Positions 36,747 to 47,985 of a DNA stretch of 64,000 nt are shown here, in pieces. Source of the stretch: Flabesymbios commensalis (lineage: Eukaryota; Annelida; Polychaeta; Terebellida; Flabelligeridae); assembly GCA_964017125.1 (NCBI GenBank), contig OZ024915.1, positions 74,995,365 through 75,059,364 of the forward strand. Direction: 5' to 3'. The notes under the pieces are model-generated. The model did no database searches. It was given only the letters and a program-made list of their open reading frames with translations, and was not told where the DNA came from. A program made the translations under genes and the position numbers. Within the stretch, counting starts at the first letter, position 1. Every line of letters starts with the position of its first letter.

Positions 36747-37385
36747 TCACTCCCCGGGCCTCACTCTCAGATATTGCCCACTCCCATTCTGACCTCAGAG
36801 ATAATATCTCTGATACCACACGCTCATATCGCATGGCGATTGATCAGATTTATCAGCCGTTAGTGAGCGTTACCACGTGAGTTTATAACCATTCCTATAA
36901 CCACGGAACTAATTTGGTTTTCACTTCCACCCATTTTTATCCTTTTTTAATATTTAATTTGATTTTGGTGTTTGCTACAGTTAAGGGCTATTTATTCTGT
37001 TTAGTAATGGATAAATTGAACCAGCACAATTCGTATGTCATCCAGTAACTTATATTTGGCTGTGTTTTGAAGCCAATTGTAAATTCTGTCAGAAAAACAT
37101 TAACATGGACCTTCTCACAGCAGCGCGTAGGCGGAGAAAGTAATCCATTTAATGTTTTCTATTTCTCTGTGAATAGAAACTCATATGTGGCGGAGTAGTG
37201 GTGTTTTATATTTGCCATATATATTCAGGACACTCAAGCGTGTGTAGAAGCCTACAGTTGTTATATCAACAAAACTGCTCCAAATGAGCAGTTTCTGTCC
37301 AAACATGGCGTGTGGTTACAGAGAGAGAGCGGGGTTGACCTGAGCGACATCTATGTGTGGAGAATGGCCCTTCCCACACCTTTAC

Positions 37386-37465
37386 GTCACCCCCCCCCCA
37401 CCAATTCTTCACGTCACCTCCCCCCCCCACCAATTCTTCACGTCACCCCCCCCCCCCCACCCATT
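37386..37465. repeat. C-rich ~26-bp repeat, three copies
   Basis: Units of a C7-11 run, CACCAATTCTTCACGTCACC. Similar C/G runs of nine or more occur at many places (660, 977, 4770, 8190, 28160, 46596, 57703, 61270, 61950, 63183), which may be sequencing-sensitive. Confidence 0.85.
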
Positions 37466-37561
37466 CGTATAGCAGCGTCATATAATGCCAACCCCTCTTC
37501 TATTTATATCCTCTCACATAAAGTTCGCCCCTCACCCCTCTCCTGTACCCCCCTCACATAC

Positions 37562-37724
37562 CGTCCTCATCGTGGACTATCCTCGGTGAAGGCCCCAGCT
37601 CCTGAAGGTCATCGTCCAGCTGATCCTTGCTGGTCCACCAGCTAAAGGACGCCGCGGGCACGCTCTTCACATTACCACAACTCATGGTAATGGGGTCACC
37701 TTGCAAAACCTGGATATTGGTCAC
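37562..37724 (-). CDS. Ig2, first half exon
   Basis: 163 nt, acceptor GTTGTTTCAG, donor GAGGACG|GTATGTGAG. Begins VTNIQVLQGDPITMSCGN and contains SFSWWTSKDQLDD and RIVHDEDG. The first cysteine is in MSCGN and the core tryptophan in SWW. Fly neuroglian has a matching order (EGEPFMLKC, then TVNW, then RMTLDPEGNLWFSN) in Ig2. It leaves in phase 1, joining G|GT AAC to the next exon. A decayed copy of its 3' border is at 36712-36746. Confidence 0.88.
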
Positions 37725-37944
37725 CTGAAACAACAAGTTAAAACATTCAAATATCAACTCTTTCTCTGACCACTGCTGAACCCTTACAGTGCGGGGAACG
37801 TCTTTAGCCATCAGAATCTGACGTCTACAGACTGACGTCTAAAGTCGATCAACGTTTATAATGATTCCAAATGTAAAAAAACCCTTTGATCTCCAAGGTT
37901 TATACAGAAGTTTTTTAGTGCTTTAATGGGATAGGAACAAAACA

Positions 37945-38525
37945 ACAGGTTTCACATGATACAGTGGGTTACAGTCATCTCACTCAGAGCAATGACTGTG
38001 ATAGTTGGCACCATTGATGGATAATGGTAACGTGCCAACCCCAGGTGACACATGGTACACTGGTTTACAGTTATCTCACTAAGCTCAATCACTGTGATGG
38101 TTGGCACCATTGATGGATAATGGTAATATGCCAACCTCAGGTGACACATGGTACACTGGCTTACAGTTCACCCACTGAGCTCAATCATCGTGATGGTTAG
38201 GTCCATTTCTGAACAATGGCAACGTGCCAACACCAGGTGAGGAATCGTATACTGGGTTACAGACGATCACTGTGATGGTTAGGTTCATTTCTGAATAATG
38301 GCAACGTGTGGATAATGGTAACACACCAACACCAGGTGTCACGTGGTACACTGGGCTACAGAGCAATCACTGTGATGGTTGGGATCATTTGTGGATAATG
38401 GCAGCACGCCAACACAAGTTGCCAAATGGTACGTTGGGCCACAGAGCAATATTGATGGTTGGAACCATTTGTGGATAATGGCAACACACCAATACCAGGT
38501 ATCAAATGCTACACTGGTTTAAATA
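37945..38525. repeat. ~90-96-bp minisatellite in intron
   Basis: About six imperfect units containing CAATCACTGTGATGGTT, TGGATAATGGTAAC, GTGCCAACxCCAGGTG and GGTACACTGG. It lies between exons 37562-37724 and 39125-39320. I find no clear match to an exon border. Confidence 0.85.
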
Positions 38526-39124
38526 GCAAACACTGGTTTAACCTTTGCAGCGTGGTGACTGTATTTATACGTCCGAATCTGACGTCTGTAGACGTCGGAT
38601 ACTGATTTTTTCAATCTCCGCGCTGAAAAAATGAAAATATTTATAATGGCTGTAGGCCCATAACATAGGCATTCAAATGAAGCGGACAGAGCTGATGAAG
38701 AAGTTTATGACGATTTCAAATTGAAAAAAACAACTTTTTTCCCATGGTTTATACAAAAATATTTCATCGTTGTGAGGGCTAAAGGTTAGGTCAGTTTCTG
38801 AATAATAGCAACACGAGGTGTGACATAACAGTGTGGAACACTCAACGTTCAGCTTTTGCAGAAAAAACAAATATGTCTAAACAGCAGCCATTTCTCGATG
38901 GGTAGTGATTTACCATTGACCTGGTATTGGCCCGACCCCAATTATTCAAGTGAAGTCATTTAGGTGAGCAGCACACACAAGACATTGAACAAATGTTGGT
39001 TTATTGCGGTCTGTCATCAGCGATGCTGGCCCATCATTAACAGAGCATCGAACAAAAGTCTTGTGTTGGCTGGAGAACTAGTTCTTATGTAGGCCTACAT
39101 AGTCTGCAATTACGGATTACTTAC

Positions 39125-39320
39125 GTCATTGCCTGTGATTCGCGACATGACGGCCATTTTGACGTCGATAAAGTCTGTCATGGCGACTCCCCATTGGTTA
39201 CTGGCAAAGCACCTGTAGCGGCCCGCATGGTTGAAGTATCCCTCTACTGTTATCTCTCCTTTGTTAACCTTCAGACCCAGGGTGGAATCTGGGATATCAC
39301 CATCCTTCTCCCAGCGGTAA
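39125..39320 (-). CDS. Ig1, second half exon
   Basis: 196 nt, acceptor TTTTGTTAG, donor AATGAC|GTAAGTAATC. Joins as ...PEP-DYRWEKDGDIPD and contains the core tryptophan (RWEKDG) and the second cysteine in GRYRCFASNQWG, followed by VAMTDFIDVKMAVM. This completes the C-W-C Ig fold with the Ig1 first-half exon. It ends in phase 0, the only phase-0 junction among the Ig exons. Fragments of its 5' border are duplicated in the preceding intron at 39395-39420 and 39742-39790. Confidence 0.9.
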
Positions 39321-39394
39321 CTAACAAAATAAAAAAACACACGAACATATTATACACATTGCCAAAATAAAAAACACATTATACACATCAGTAT

Positions 39395-39790
39395 CAATAT
39401 CTCACCATCCTTCTCCCAGCAAAAAGGTCCCAAAAAATATTTGTTTTTGAGTACCCGACCGACCCTATTTTAGCACCCCCCCGGGCCCTAATATTTTAAG
39501 GAAATTAAAAAAAAATTGTAGAACCTCCCTCCCCAATTTGTTTAGCAGCGTGTTTTTTCGTGTGAACAGCTATTTGGAAAAATTTGGAAGAAGTAAAAAA
39601 TTGCAAAAAAAGTCCCCCATATCCCTATTTTGGAGGGCCATGTAACCAGAATCCCCCCTCCCCCCCAAAAAAACAACAACAATTGTTTTTAAGCACCTAC
39701 CTACCCTTTTTCGGAAGGCCGTGTAAAGATGTTTTTTTTTGCATAACTAACAAAATAAATGACACACACAAATATATTATTCACATCAGT
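39395..39790 (-). repeat. Fragments of the Ig1 second-exon acceptor border
   Basis: Position ~39397-39420 repeats the exon start (plus-strand CACCATCCTTCTCCCAGC is shared exactly), and ~39745-39790 repeats its intronic flank (CTAACAAAATAAA, then CACACxxAxATAT). The two halves are separated by ~330 bp of poly-A and poly-C-rich sequence. Confidence 0.7.
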
Positions 39791-40610
39791 TATATACATG
39801 TGTACATTATTATAGACTTCAGAACCTGCCGTCTAAAGACTTCCGATTCTGACGTCTCAAGTCGCTCTCCGCACTGAAAGAGTCAAGAATATCTATAATG
39901 ACTGTAGACCCATAACATAGGTATTCAAATGAAGCGGAAAGAGCTAACCAAGACATTTATGATGATAGAAAATTAAAAGAAAACTTTGTTTGCTTGGTTT
40001 ATCTAAAAACATTTCCGCGTTGTAAGGGTTATTATTAAATGCAGTATACACATTACTCATATTTGTTTAATTTGAGTCCAAGTATTCACAAATTTTGATA
40101 TTTAAACAGTCATTTTATTCCAAATAACAGTGAGTTAATCGGCTAATGAAACAGATTAAAAACGACTTATTGTCGCGATTAGCAGGCAAAGTGGTTGATA
40201 ATATTGCATGCACTATATGGTATGTGCTGTGAATATACATGTGTATCTTATTAATAATATTCCATGCACTATATGTCTCCACCAGATTTACACGTGGATT
40301 CCACGTATTGTGCCAATTGGGTATATCATTTATACGGCATATGCCATATATACATGTCTATGTTATTAAGCCTTACAGTGCAGCGATCGATTTTAGTTGT
40401 CATAATCTGATGTCTGAAAACGTCGGAATCATGACGACTAAAATCGATCCCCGCACTGTAAGAGTGGAAATATTTCTAATAGCCTCAACATAGGTATTCA
40501 AATGAATCGGAAAGAACTAACTAAGATATTTATGATAATTTCAAGGTGAAAAAACCTTTTCGTTGCGATGTTTTTTTACAAATTAATTCAGCGTTTTAAG
40601 GGTTAAATAT

Positions 40611-41707
40611 CCCATGCACTATATGGTATATGTCATGACTTACTCAGGTTTTCACTATATGGTATGTCATGACTTACTCAGGTTTTACTATATGGTATAT
40701 GTCATGACTTACTCAGGTTTTACTATATGGTATATGTCATGACTTACTCAGGTTTTACTATATGGTATATGTCATGACTTACTCAGGTTTTCACTATACG
40801 GTATATGTCATGACTTACTCAGGTTTTACTATATGGTATGTCATGACTTACTCAGGTTCAGGTTTTCACTATATGGTATATGAGGTGACTTACTCAGGTT
40901 TTCACTATATGGTATATGCCATGACTTACTCAGGTTTTCACTATATGGTATATGTCATGACTTACTCAGGCTCAGGTTTTCACTATATGGTATATGTGAT
41001 GACTTACTCAGGCTCAGGTTTTCTCTATATGGTATATGTCATGACTTACTCAGGCTCAGGTTTTCACTATATGGTATATGTGGTGACTTACTCAGGTTTT
41101 CTCTATATGGTATATGTCATGACTTACTCAGGCTCAGGTTTTCACTATATGGTATATGTGGTGACTTACTCAGGTTTTCTCTATATGGTATATGTCATGA
41201 CTTACTCAGGCTCAGGTTTTACTATATGGTGTATGTCATTTCTTACTCAGGTTTTCACTATATGGTATATGTCATGACTTACTCAGGTTTTCACTATATG
41301 GTATATGTCATGACTTACTCAGGTTTTCACTATATGGTATGTCATGACTTACTCAGGCTCAGGTTTTCTCTATATGGTATATGTCATGACTTACTCAGGC
41401 TCAGGTTTTCTCTATATGGTATGTCATGACTTACTCAGGCTCAGGTTTTCAATATATGGTATATGTCATGACTTACTCAGGTTTTCACTATATGGTATAT
41501 TACATGACTTACTCAGGTTTTCACTATATGGTATATGTCATGACTTACGGTTTTCAATATATGGTATGTCATGACTTACTCAGGTTCAGGTTTTCACTAT
41601 ATGGCATAATGTCATGACTTACTCAGGCTCAGGGTTTCACTATATGGTATATGTCATGACTTACTCAGGCTCAGGTTTTCACTATATGGCATAATGTGAT
41701 GACTTAC
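40611..41707 (-). repeat. 36/42-bp minisatellite built from the Ig1 exon donor border
   Basis: About 28 tandem copies abutting the exon at 41708. On the minus strand each unit carries the exon end AAAACCTGAGCCTGA (short units lack one 6-bp GCCTGA step) followed by GTAAGTCATGAC and a short AT-rich piece (CATATACCATATAGTG). Nearly every copy keeps GTAAG. Unit lengths of 36 or 42 bp are multiples of three, which makes a spurious plus-strand open frame of repeated YMVYVMTYSGF; I do not treat that as a gene. Confidence 0.95.
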
Positions 41708-41813
41708 TCAGGCTCAGGTTTTCCGGCGGCTTCACATGTCAGTTTGATCTCTACTCCAGGCTGGAATATCACCTCCCTAGGGGGACTCTTTGTGATGGAC
41801 GGAGGCTGCCTTA
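41708..41813 (-). CDS. Ig1, first half exon
   Basis: 106 nt, acceptor TTGTTGACAG, donor CCTGA|GTAAGTC. Reads RQPPSITKSPPREVIFQ and then GVEIKLTCEAAGKPEPE. The QPPSIT start and the CEAxGKPxP motif are hallmarks of L1-family Ig1; the cysteine of the domain's first strand pair is in LTCEA. It enters in phase 1 and leaves in phase 2. Immediately downstream, its last ~15 nt plus the donor are repeated about 28 times in the intron (see 40611-41707). Confidence 0.9.
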
Positions 41814-44800
41814 CTGTCAACAAAACAACAGAATAACCCTTGGAACACTGTACTATAAAATAAATTTTCAGTCAGAAAATTGCTTGGTTTTGTGAAATTT
41901 AGGTCAGAAAGAATGTCGATGTTTGAAGTTTTAAAACATATTTTACATTCAACATCTAGTCACACAAGGGCTGGTAAAAACACCGTGAGGTTACTGTAGT
42001 CCATATCAGGGCTCTAAGGGTTGACCCTTTAGACTCTTACGATGCATCAAAGCATCATTTTGCATCTCTGAAGAATGACTTTTCCACACTGAACGAAAAA
42101 AATATGGATATCTTCTAATACTAACAATATATTTTTTCATTTGTCACTCATTTCGAGTTATCTTTATCAATTACAAGTCGAGTATTGCGACAGCAACTCG
42201 CGGCTTGGTAGTGGATGAAGATGACTTTGGTAAATTCGGGCTTGAAAGGCTTCCCCTTGAAAGTTCTAATCGTGTCTATAGCCGTTTTCAGACTTGTTTT
42301 ATATCCTTCCTTCAAGAAAATTTGAATGAGGAATATGCTTTATAATTTCTAGATTGACGGAACTTTTGATTCCAATTATACCTAGTTTGTGAAACTTAAA
42401 GCCTTGACCTGCAACCTTTTCACCTAGCAATCTAATACAATGAAGTATGGACTTAATATAGCATGGTTTTCACCGCGTAGCCATTCAAAGGGGTCCCCGG
42501 TGACGTCACTGTGTTTCACAAAATATAAGTATTAGAAGTTATGGGTCGCGCTAGCAAAACACAACTTCAAATGGATAAAAAATTAAATTATACTACTTAG
42601 CGTTTAAGGGTAAATAAATCATGTACAGTCTGGCGATTGTTTCCTGATAATAAAGATTGAGTTGTGCTTGAGATGCAAAACTGTCCATGCATACACAGCT
42701 CCATTTTAAATAAATAGCAATAAGTAATTATTTAATAATTGCTGAACTTTTGTCATGACTGGGAGATTATTGTATGAAAGACTTTAAAATAAAAACTATG
42801 ACGATTAGTTTAGGATTATTTCAGAATCGTCAATAAATACTTATTTCTCTCTTGTTACCACATTGATATGGTCGATACAGTGCTAGTGATGAAACCAACA
42901 AAACATATTTTATACAGGAATAAAAAAAAAAGGTAACAGACACCAACATAATGAAAATATATAACATGACCCAAAAAATAAATGAACTTTTATTATTGAT
43001 GGTATTAATGAGAATAAAATTCTGATTTTAATAATATTGTTAGGACGCTAAATAAAACATGCAAATGTATAATATAAAAAATAAACTATTAGTCTAGGTT
43101 AATAAATATTGTACAGTGAGTGAATCTATGACATCTAAACCAGTAATCCACTAATTGGTGCTTGGAATCTAAGTCAAAACGTGCACTGGGTTGTACAAAT
43201 TATAATTTAACATAATTTTAATGTTATTTATTATTAATTATATAACAGTGATAGTGATAAAGCTGCTCGACCAAAATATGTCGAGAAAACAAACAGGATT
43301 GATAAGGTGTCCGAGAAGACACAAGACGTTGAATCAATGTCGGTTTAACGTTGGTCAGCGTCTACGACATTGGACCAACGTTAAACCACCATTGATTCAA
43401 CGTCGTGTGTCTGCTGAGGTGCAATAGTTGGTGTGAGGGTTGTATTATCAAAAATAAATTAAAGACATTTTCATAGCAGGGTAACATATCAATTCATTCA
43501 TGGGAAAATGGGCGGGTGATGGGTGGGATACTAAATAGCAGTTAGGTATGACGATAATTGGGGATGGTATGGGACAGAAACGTGCTTGGATTCAAGGTGA
43601 TTTTCAAGGTGATTTTCACAAGGAGTTTTAGGAGACGCATTTTTCAGGAGGAGAGGCAAAAATATTGCAGAACAACTGATAATATACATATATTCAATAA
43701 TGATGTACCATGTATATTGAAAAAATCTATGACACATGGCAATGACGTTAACCTAACCTCATTTTAAATAGTTATAATGTACACATTTTTAAAATAACCT
43801 ACGATTTCAATAAACTAACCTTCTGTATATATCTTATTCATGGAAAATAAGCAAAAAAAGATTTTTTACAATATTATCAATAAATTATAAAAAAAAATAT
43901 CTATAATTATGATTACGTCATTCGCATGAGGACATGCGCCTGAGGGGCGTGAATGGTCACTAGAGAACGTACATTTTAAGTTAGGCCCCGTCAACCCAAA
44001 GAGTGTCAGCGTCTTGTGCTTGTTGGGGTGGTGCAGTGTGCAATAATAACGTCAAGTTAGTGTTTGATCAATCATCAGGTAATACAACATCCAGTAATAA
44101 GATATGCAAACGGTGTTCATTTGAGTGCGATATGGGAAAATACAGCACTCGTTCAGTGAATAAGGTGTGAGCCTTCAGGCGAATACCTTATTTATTGGAC
44201 ATGTGCTGTATTTTCCCATATCGCACGAAAAATGAACAACCTTTGTGTTTTCTCACACGATCAAGTCACATTATGACATAACTACCATAGATTGCAGTTC
44301 AAGCTACAGCTAGAGTGCGATATGGGCTGATACCGATATACGTCTCATAGTGAAAACCACTGCACAGAGTGTGAGAATACAACAAAATACAACATCTAAA
44401 ACCTCAACACTTTGCACGCTAGAAGCTTGTTCGGTAATAATGAAGGACATTATCATGATATTATATGATTGTAATATATAGGGCATATTTAGAAATATTG
44501 GATCATTAATATATGATATGTTATATATTTTCTAAAAAAAATTATGTGAGAATAAAAAGTTCGAGCATTTTTCAGACATTGAAGTTCAATACGATATTCA
44601 ATGCCTTCACTGTCATTTTGCAAACCAGAAGATAAGGTCTGACATCAAATATATTATTTTCTCGATATTATTTTAAGAACGTTTTAAGAATGTTTTAGTA
44701 TTAGTGTCCACCACGTTTTAAGTTTCAATGCTCGATCGCATTTCATCACAAGGAAATAGTCATTTATATAACACCTTTTCATTTCAATGAACCTATTGTT

Positions 44801-44858
44801 ATAGAGCCCTAACGTGCAAAGTGTTACATCACCACGTGTCACTACCATACTCACCAAC
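41814..44858 (-). other. Intron between microexon and Ig1 exon
   Basis: Contains a reversed MITE (42000-42260), a CACTTGAAG-type fragment (42538), a GACG-type palindrome (43316-43424) and the palindrome at 44107-44245. The rest is AT-rich, with no further coding segment seen. Confidence 0.6.
44107..44245. mobile_element. Palindromic MITE, ~139 bp
   Basis: Arms of ~38 bp: CAAACGGTGTTCATTTGAGT, GCGATATGGGAAAATACAGC; the right arm is its complement with few changes. The centre holds a second inversion (AATAAGGTGTGAGCC ... GGCGAATACCTTATT). Intronic. GCGATATGGG recurs alone near 44317. Confidence 0.85.
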
Positions 44859-44876
44859 AGGTTTCTGGGGTGCTGG
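44859..44876 (-). CDS. Probable 18-nt microexon before Ig1
   Basis: On the minus strand TTTTACCAG precedes and GTGAGTATGG follows an 18-nt segment, CACCCCAGAAACCTGTTG. It is phase 1 on both sides and reads PQKPVV into the Ig1 exon (RQPPSITKSP). L1-family genes are known to carry a very short, often alternatively spliced exon between the signal peptide and Ig1 (for example the YEGHH exon of L1CAM), so the position and size fit. Support comes only from the splice signals, the phase and the position. Confidence 0.55.
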
Positions 44877-45447
44877 TAAAATACAAAATGTGTACATGAA
44901 TATACAGTGTACATGATATGTATACTACATATATAAAACACTACATGGAGCGTATTTAGTGATGATATACACCCCATTCATAAATGTACACAATGACGTT
45001 TCTATGTTTGCCCAATCCATTAAAAGAACTCGTGCCAAGTTAAAAAAAATATGACAGCAGGTTGGGAACAGTGTGACTGCAACCCACATAGTGTGTATTC
45101 CATACGTTACGTTAACATACCAAACTGTTGAAATGATCTCGGATCATGCGCAATAGTGAGCTGCTATCACCTTTAGTTTTTTGTGTGATTTGGCATACAA
45201 ATACTCGGTGCAAACTGTAAATTAAGAATATATGTACAAATGACGACAGCTGCGTAAGATGAATGCAAATAATATTTTCACGCTATTTTCCTTCACTCAC
45301 CCAGCAAAACGGAAGCGTTGCGCCAATGTTGGCTTAATATTGACCCTCTGTCTACAACGCCGCCCCACCATTAAACCAACACTGGGTCAGCGCTTTCTAT
45401 ATATGGATTCTTCTCTGAAGGATGTACAGTGTATATGCCGCCGTCTA

Positions 45448-45553
45448 TACCCAGCAAGCACGAGACGTTCACCTAATGTTGTTACAATGTTGGGCCAGCG
45501 TCGCAGACGGTGGCCCAGCATTGTACCAACATTGGGTGAACGCTTGCTGGGTA
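45448..45553. mobile_element. CCCAGCAAGC...GACGxTGG palindromic MITE, best copy
   Basis: 106 bp, arms CCCAGCAAGCACGAGACGTT, then TACAATGTTGGGCCAGCGTC, then the complement, flanked by TA on both sides. This is the most numerous short repeat here: copies near 1990, 2798, 16040, 23690, 24610, 26575, 39000, 43316, 45330, 45895, 49530, 50095, 50335, 51312, 51432, 51540, 53990, 54515, 57205, 57930, 59155, 60905, 60985 and 63935. Copies cluster at 43-46 and 49.5-54.6 kb. Confidence 0.88.
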
Positions 45554-47732
45554 TGAAGAACTATAAAATACTGTATATTTTTTCACACCAAAAAATGCAG
45601 TTGCATTTTTCAGAGTATTTGTAAACCGGTGGCGACTCTGGTGTGGGTTCGATGGCAGGCCATCACCACACACGCGGGTCGTTATATCCCCCCCCCCCCC
45701 TCCCCAACCCATTCCCAGTTTAGCAGCCTTTCTGATTTGTATCTAATGACGCAAACGCCTCCATTTTTATGTGATCGATCAATCTGGGTTTGGCGGAGAA
45801 AAAATTAATGCATGACAAATGGAAATATATCCAAATAGAAGCCGAAAAAAAACACATTTTTCTAGATTTCAGCCGGGTGACAGCAGATAGTAATGCAGGA
45901 AGCACGAGACACTGAACCAATGCAGGTTTAATGATGGGCCAGCATCGTAGACGGTGAACCAACCTTACACCAGCATTGGGTCAATGTCTTGTGTTTGTTG
46001 GGTTAAGCATTCGCCTCACAGTGTTGTTCTATAAAATCGTAACCTGCCTCATGAAAAATCAGACTTAGAAAGAATGTTATACCAGGGGCCGCGTTCTGAG
46101 ACGACCTTAAACCATTTGATGTAAAGTTATTTAATTGGAATTTTCACCCATTCGGCGTTGTGTCTCGCTGACGCGATTCACAACTTCAAGTGTGTGAAAA
46201 TCATTCAGATTTGACAAAATAAAAGGCAATGATTTTGAAATATTGTGTACCCAGAATCGACGTCTGTAGACGTCAGATTCTGACGTATAAAGACGATTCC
46301 TGCACTTAAATCATTTATATATTTATATACCCATAACATAGGTATTCAAATGAAACAGAAAGAACTAATTAAGACATTCATAATGATTTCAAATTGAAAA
46401 AAAAAACTTTTCGTCTCCATGGTTTCAACAAATACAATTCAACGTTGCAAGGGTAAATATTACATTCATTGAAACACGAGCTTCATTCTGTCGAGCAAAG
46501 GCAAACAGCAATAACTGCTCCTTTAAAGTGAGCAGCTACTGCTGCTTGCAATAAAGCGTAAAAAATGTGCCTGGCCTTTTATTCATTCTCGGGGGGGGGG
46601 GGGGAATTAACACATCCAAAAAAAAAATTTTTAATTACGGTTTGACTTTTTAGATAAGTTTTGTTGGCGTAGAGAGTAGAACAATTTTAATCATTATCAC
46701 ATCACAATAACAGAAAACATCTATGTGTATACACTGTTTTCGAGTAGCTTTTAGAAGATAATAAGGTAACAAAATAACAATCTTGTATATACATGTACAT
46801 ATATCTCTTTCATTTCTATGACAAATAAGTCTGTAATGACTTTTCTTTCCTGTCAATAAAATATCTGTCTGTCTGTCTGTCTGGTACTTGACGTCACTTA
46901 ATAAGACAGTGTTAATGTAGTTGGGTCTTCAGGATTCGCTGATTAAACATTGGGGTCCACCCACATGCGCAGCATGGTCAACGTCCATAGAAGTGGTGTT
47001 TTCCACAATGTAAATATTATTGATCAGTTAAGTAAAACGACCCAGCTCCCTTTAACCCCGACGGTAATCTGGGCGACCTTTTGACCGGAAAAGCTATAGC
47101 CTGCTTTCTCCATATACGGTCAGGGAGATCAAAAATACTACAAGCGTCGGGTCGTAATAGTCCTTCGTAGTTGAAAAAAGTTACCCATTAAAAAAGTTAC
47201 CCATTAAAAAAGCTACCCATTTGTATATTATCAGGTTCCAAAGACTTTAGAAAACATTTTGGCTGAGAATTTAACTAACACAAAGAAATACCGACTTTCA
47301 ATCCCCTTTGAAACCTAAAGTTTTGCCCCATCCTAAAAACACAGAGACCATAAAATAAATCTCAATAAAATAAATCTCAAGAAAGCTTATTGGGCCACGT
47401 GACTATCACGTGATAATCTGCACACGGCACCACACTGACAGATGTACGACAGCTCAATTCAGACAAAACCCGGAAAAAGTTCATCACCGTCCCCGGCTGA
47501 CAAATGAATAGAGACGGCTTAAGAGTATTAATGTGGACTTTTTTGGTTTCCATGGTGACGTCCCACAAGGAAGTGACAGAAGCAATGATGGATTGTTGTG
47601 TGTGGTGTGATGTGATAAAACCGCCCATTCAATCATCCGGTCAGCTAGACAGACAAGCTGCACCAATTAACATTTAACCACCCAGTGGCTTGAATTGGAA
47701 TTTAACCATTAAGGCGACAAGTAATAAAATTT

Positions 47733-47985
47733 AACCCTTTCAGTGCGGGGACCGATTTTAGTCGTCAGAGTCTGACGTCTGTAGACGTCAGATTCTGACG
47801 CCTAAAGTCGATCCCCACACTGTAAGAGTGTGAAAAAATATTTATAATGGCCGTAGACACATAACAAAGGTATTCAAATGAATCGGAAAGATCTAACTAA
47901 GATATTTATGAGGATTCCAAATTGAAAAAACCCTTTGGTCTCCGTGGTTTTTCCAAAAAAAAATTCAGCAGTGGTCATTGAGAGT
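47733..47985. mobile_element. TGACGT-hairpin MITE family, best copy 2
   Basis: Starts TTTAACCCTTTCAGTGCGGG, has the complete TGACGTCTGTAGACGTCA core, and the family tail through CCCTTTGGTCTCC. A partial copy follows directly at 47990-48180, so the array is tandem here. Confidence 0.9.

Noticed and set aside
40762-41617. 171-codon plus-strand frame of repeated MVYVMTYSGF
   Set aside because: By-product of the 36/42-bp minisatellite; the biologically meaningful strand is minus, where units copy an exon border.
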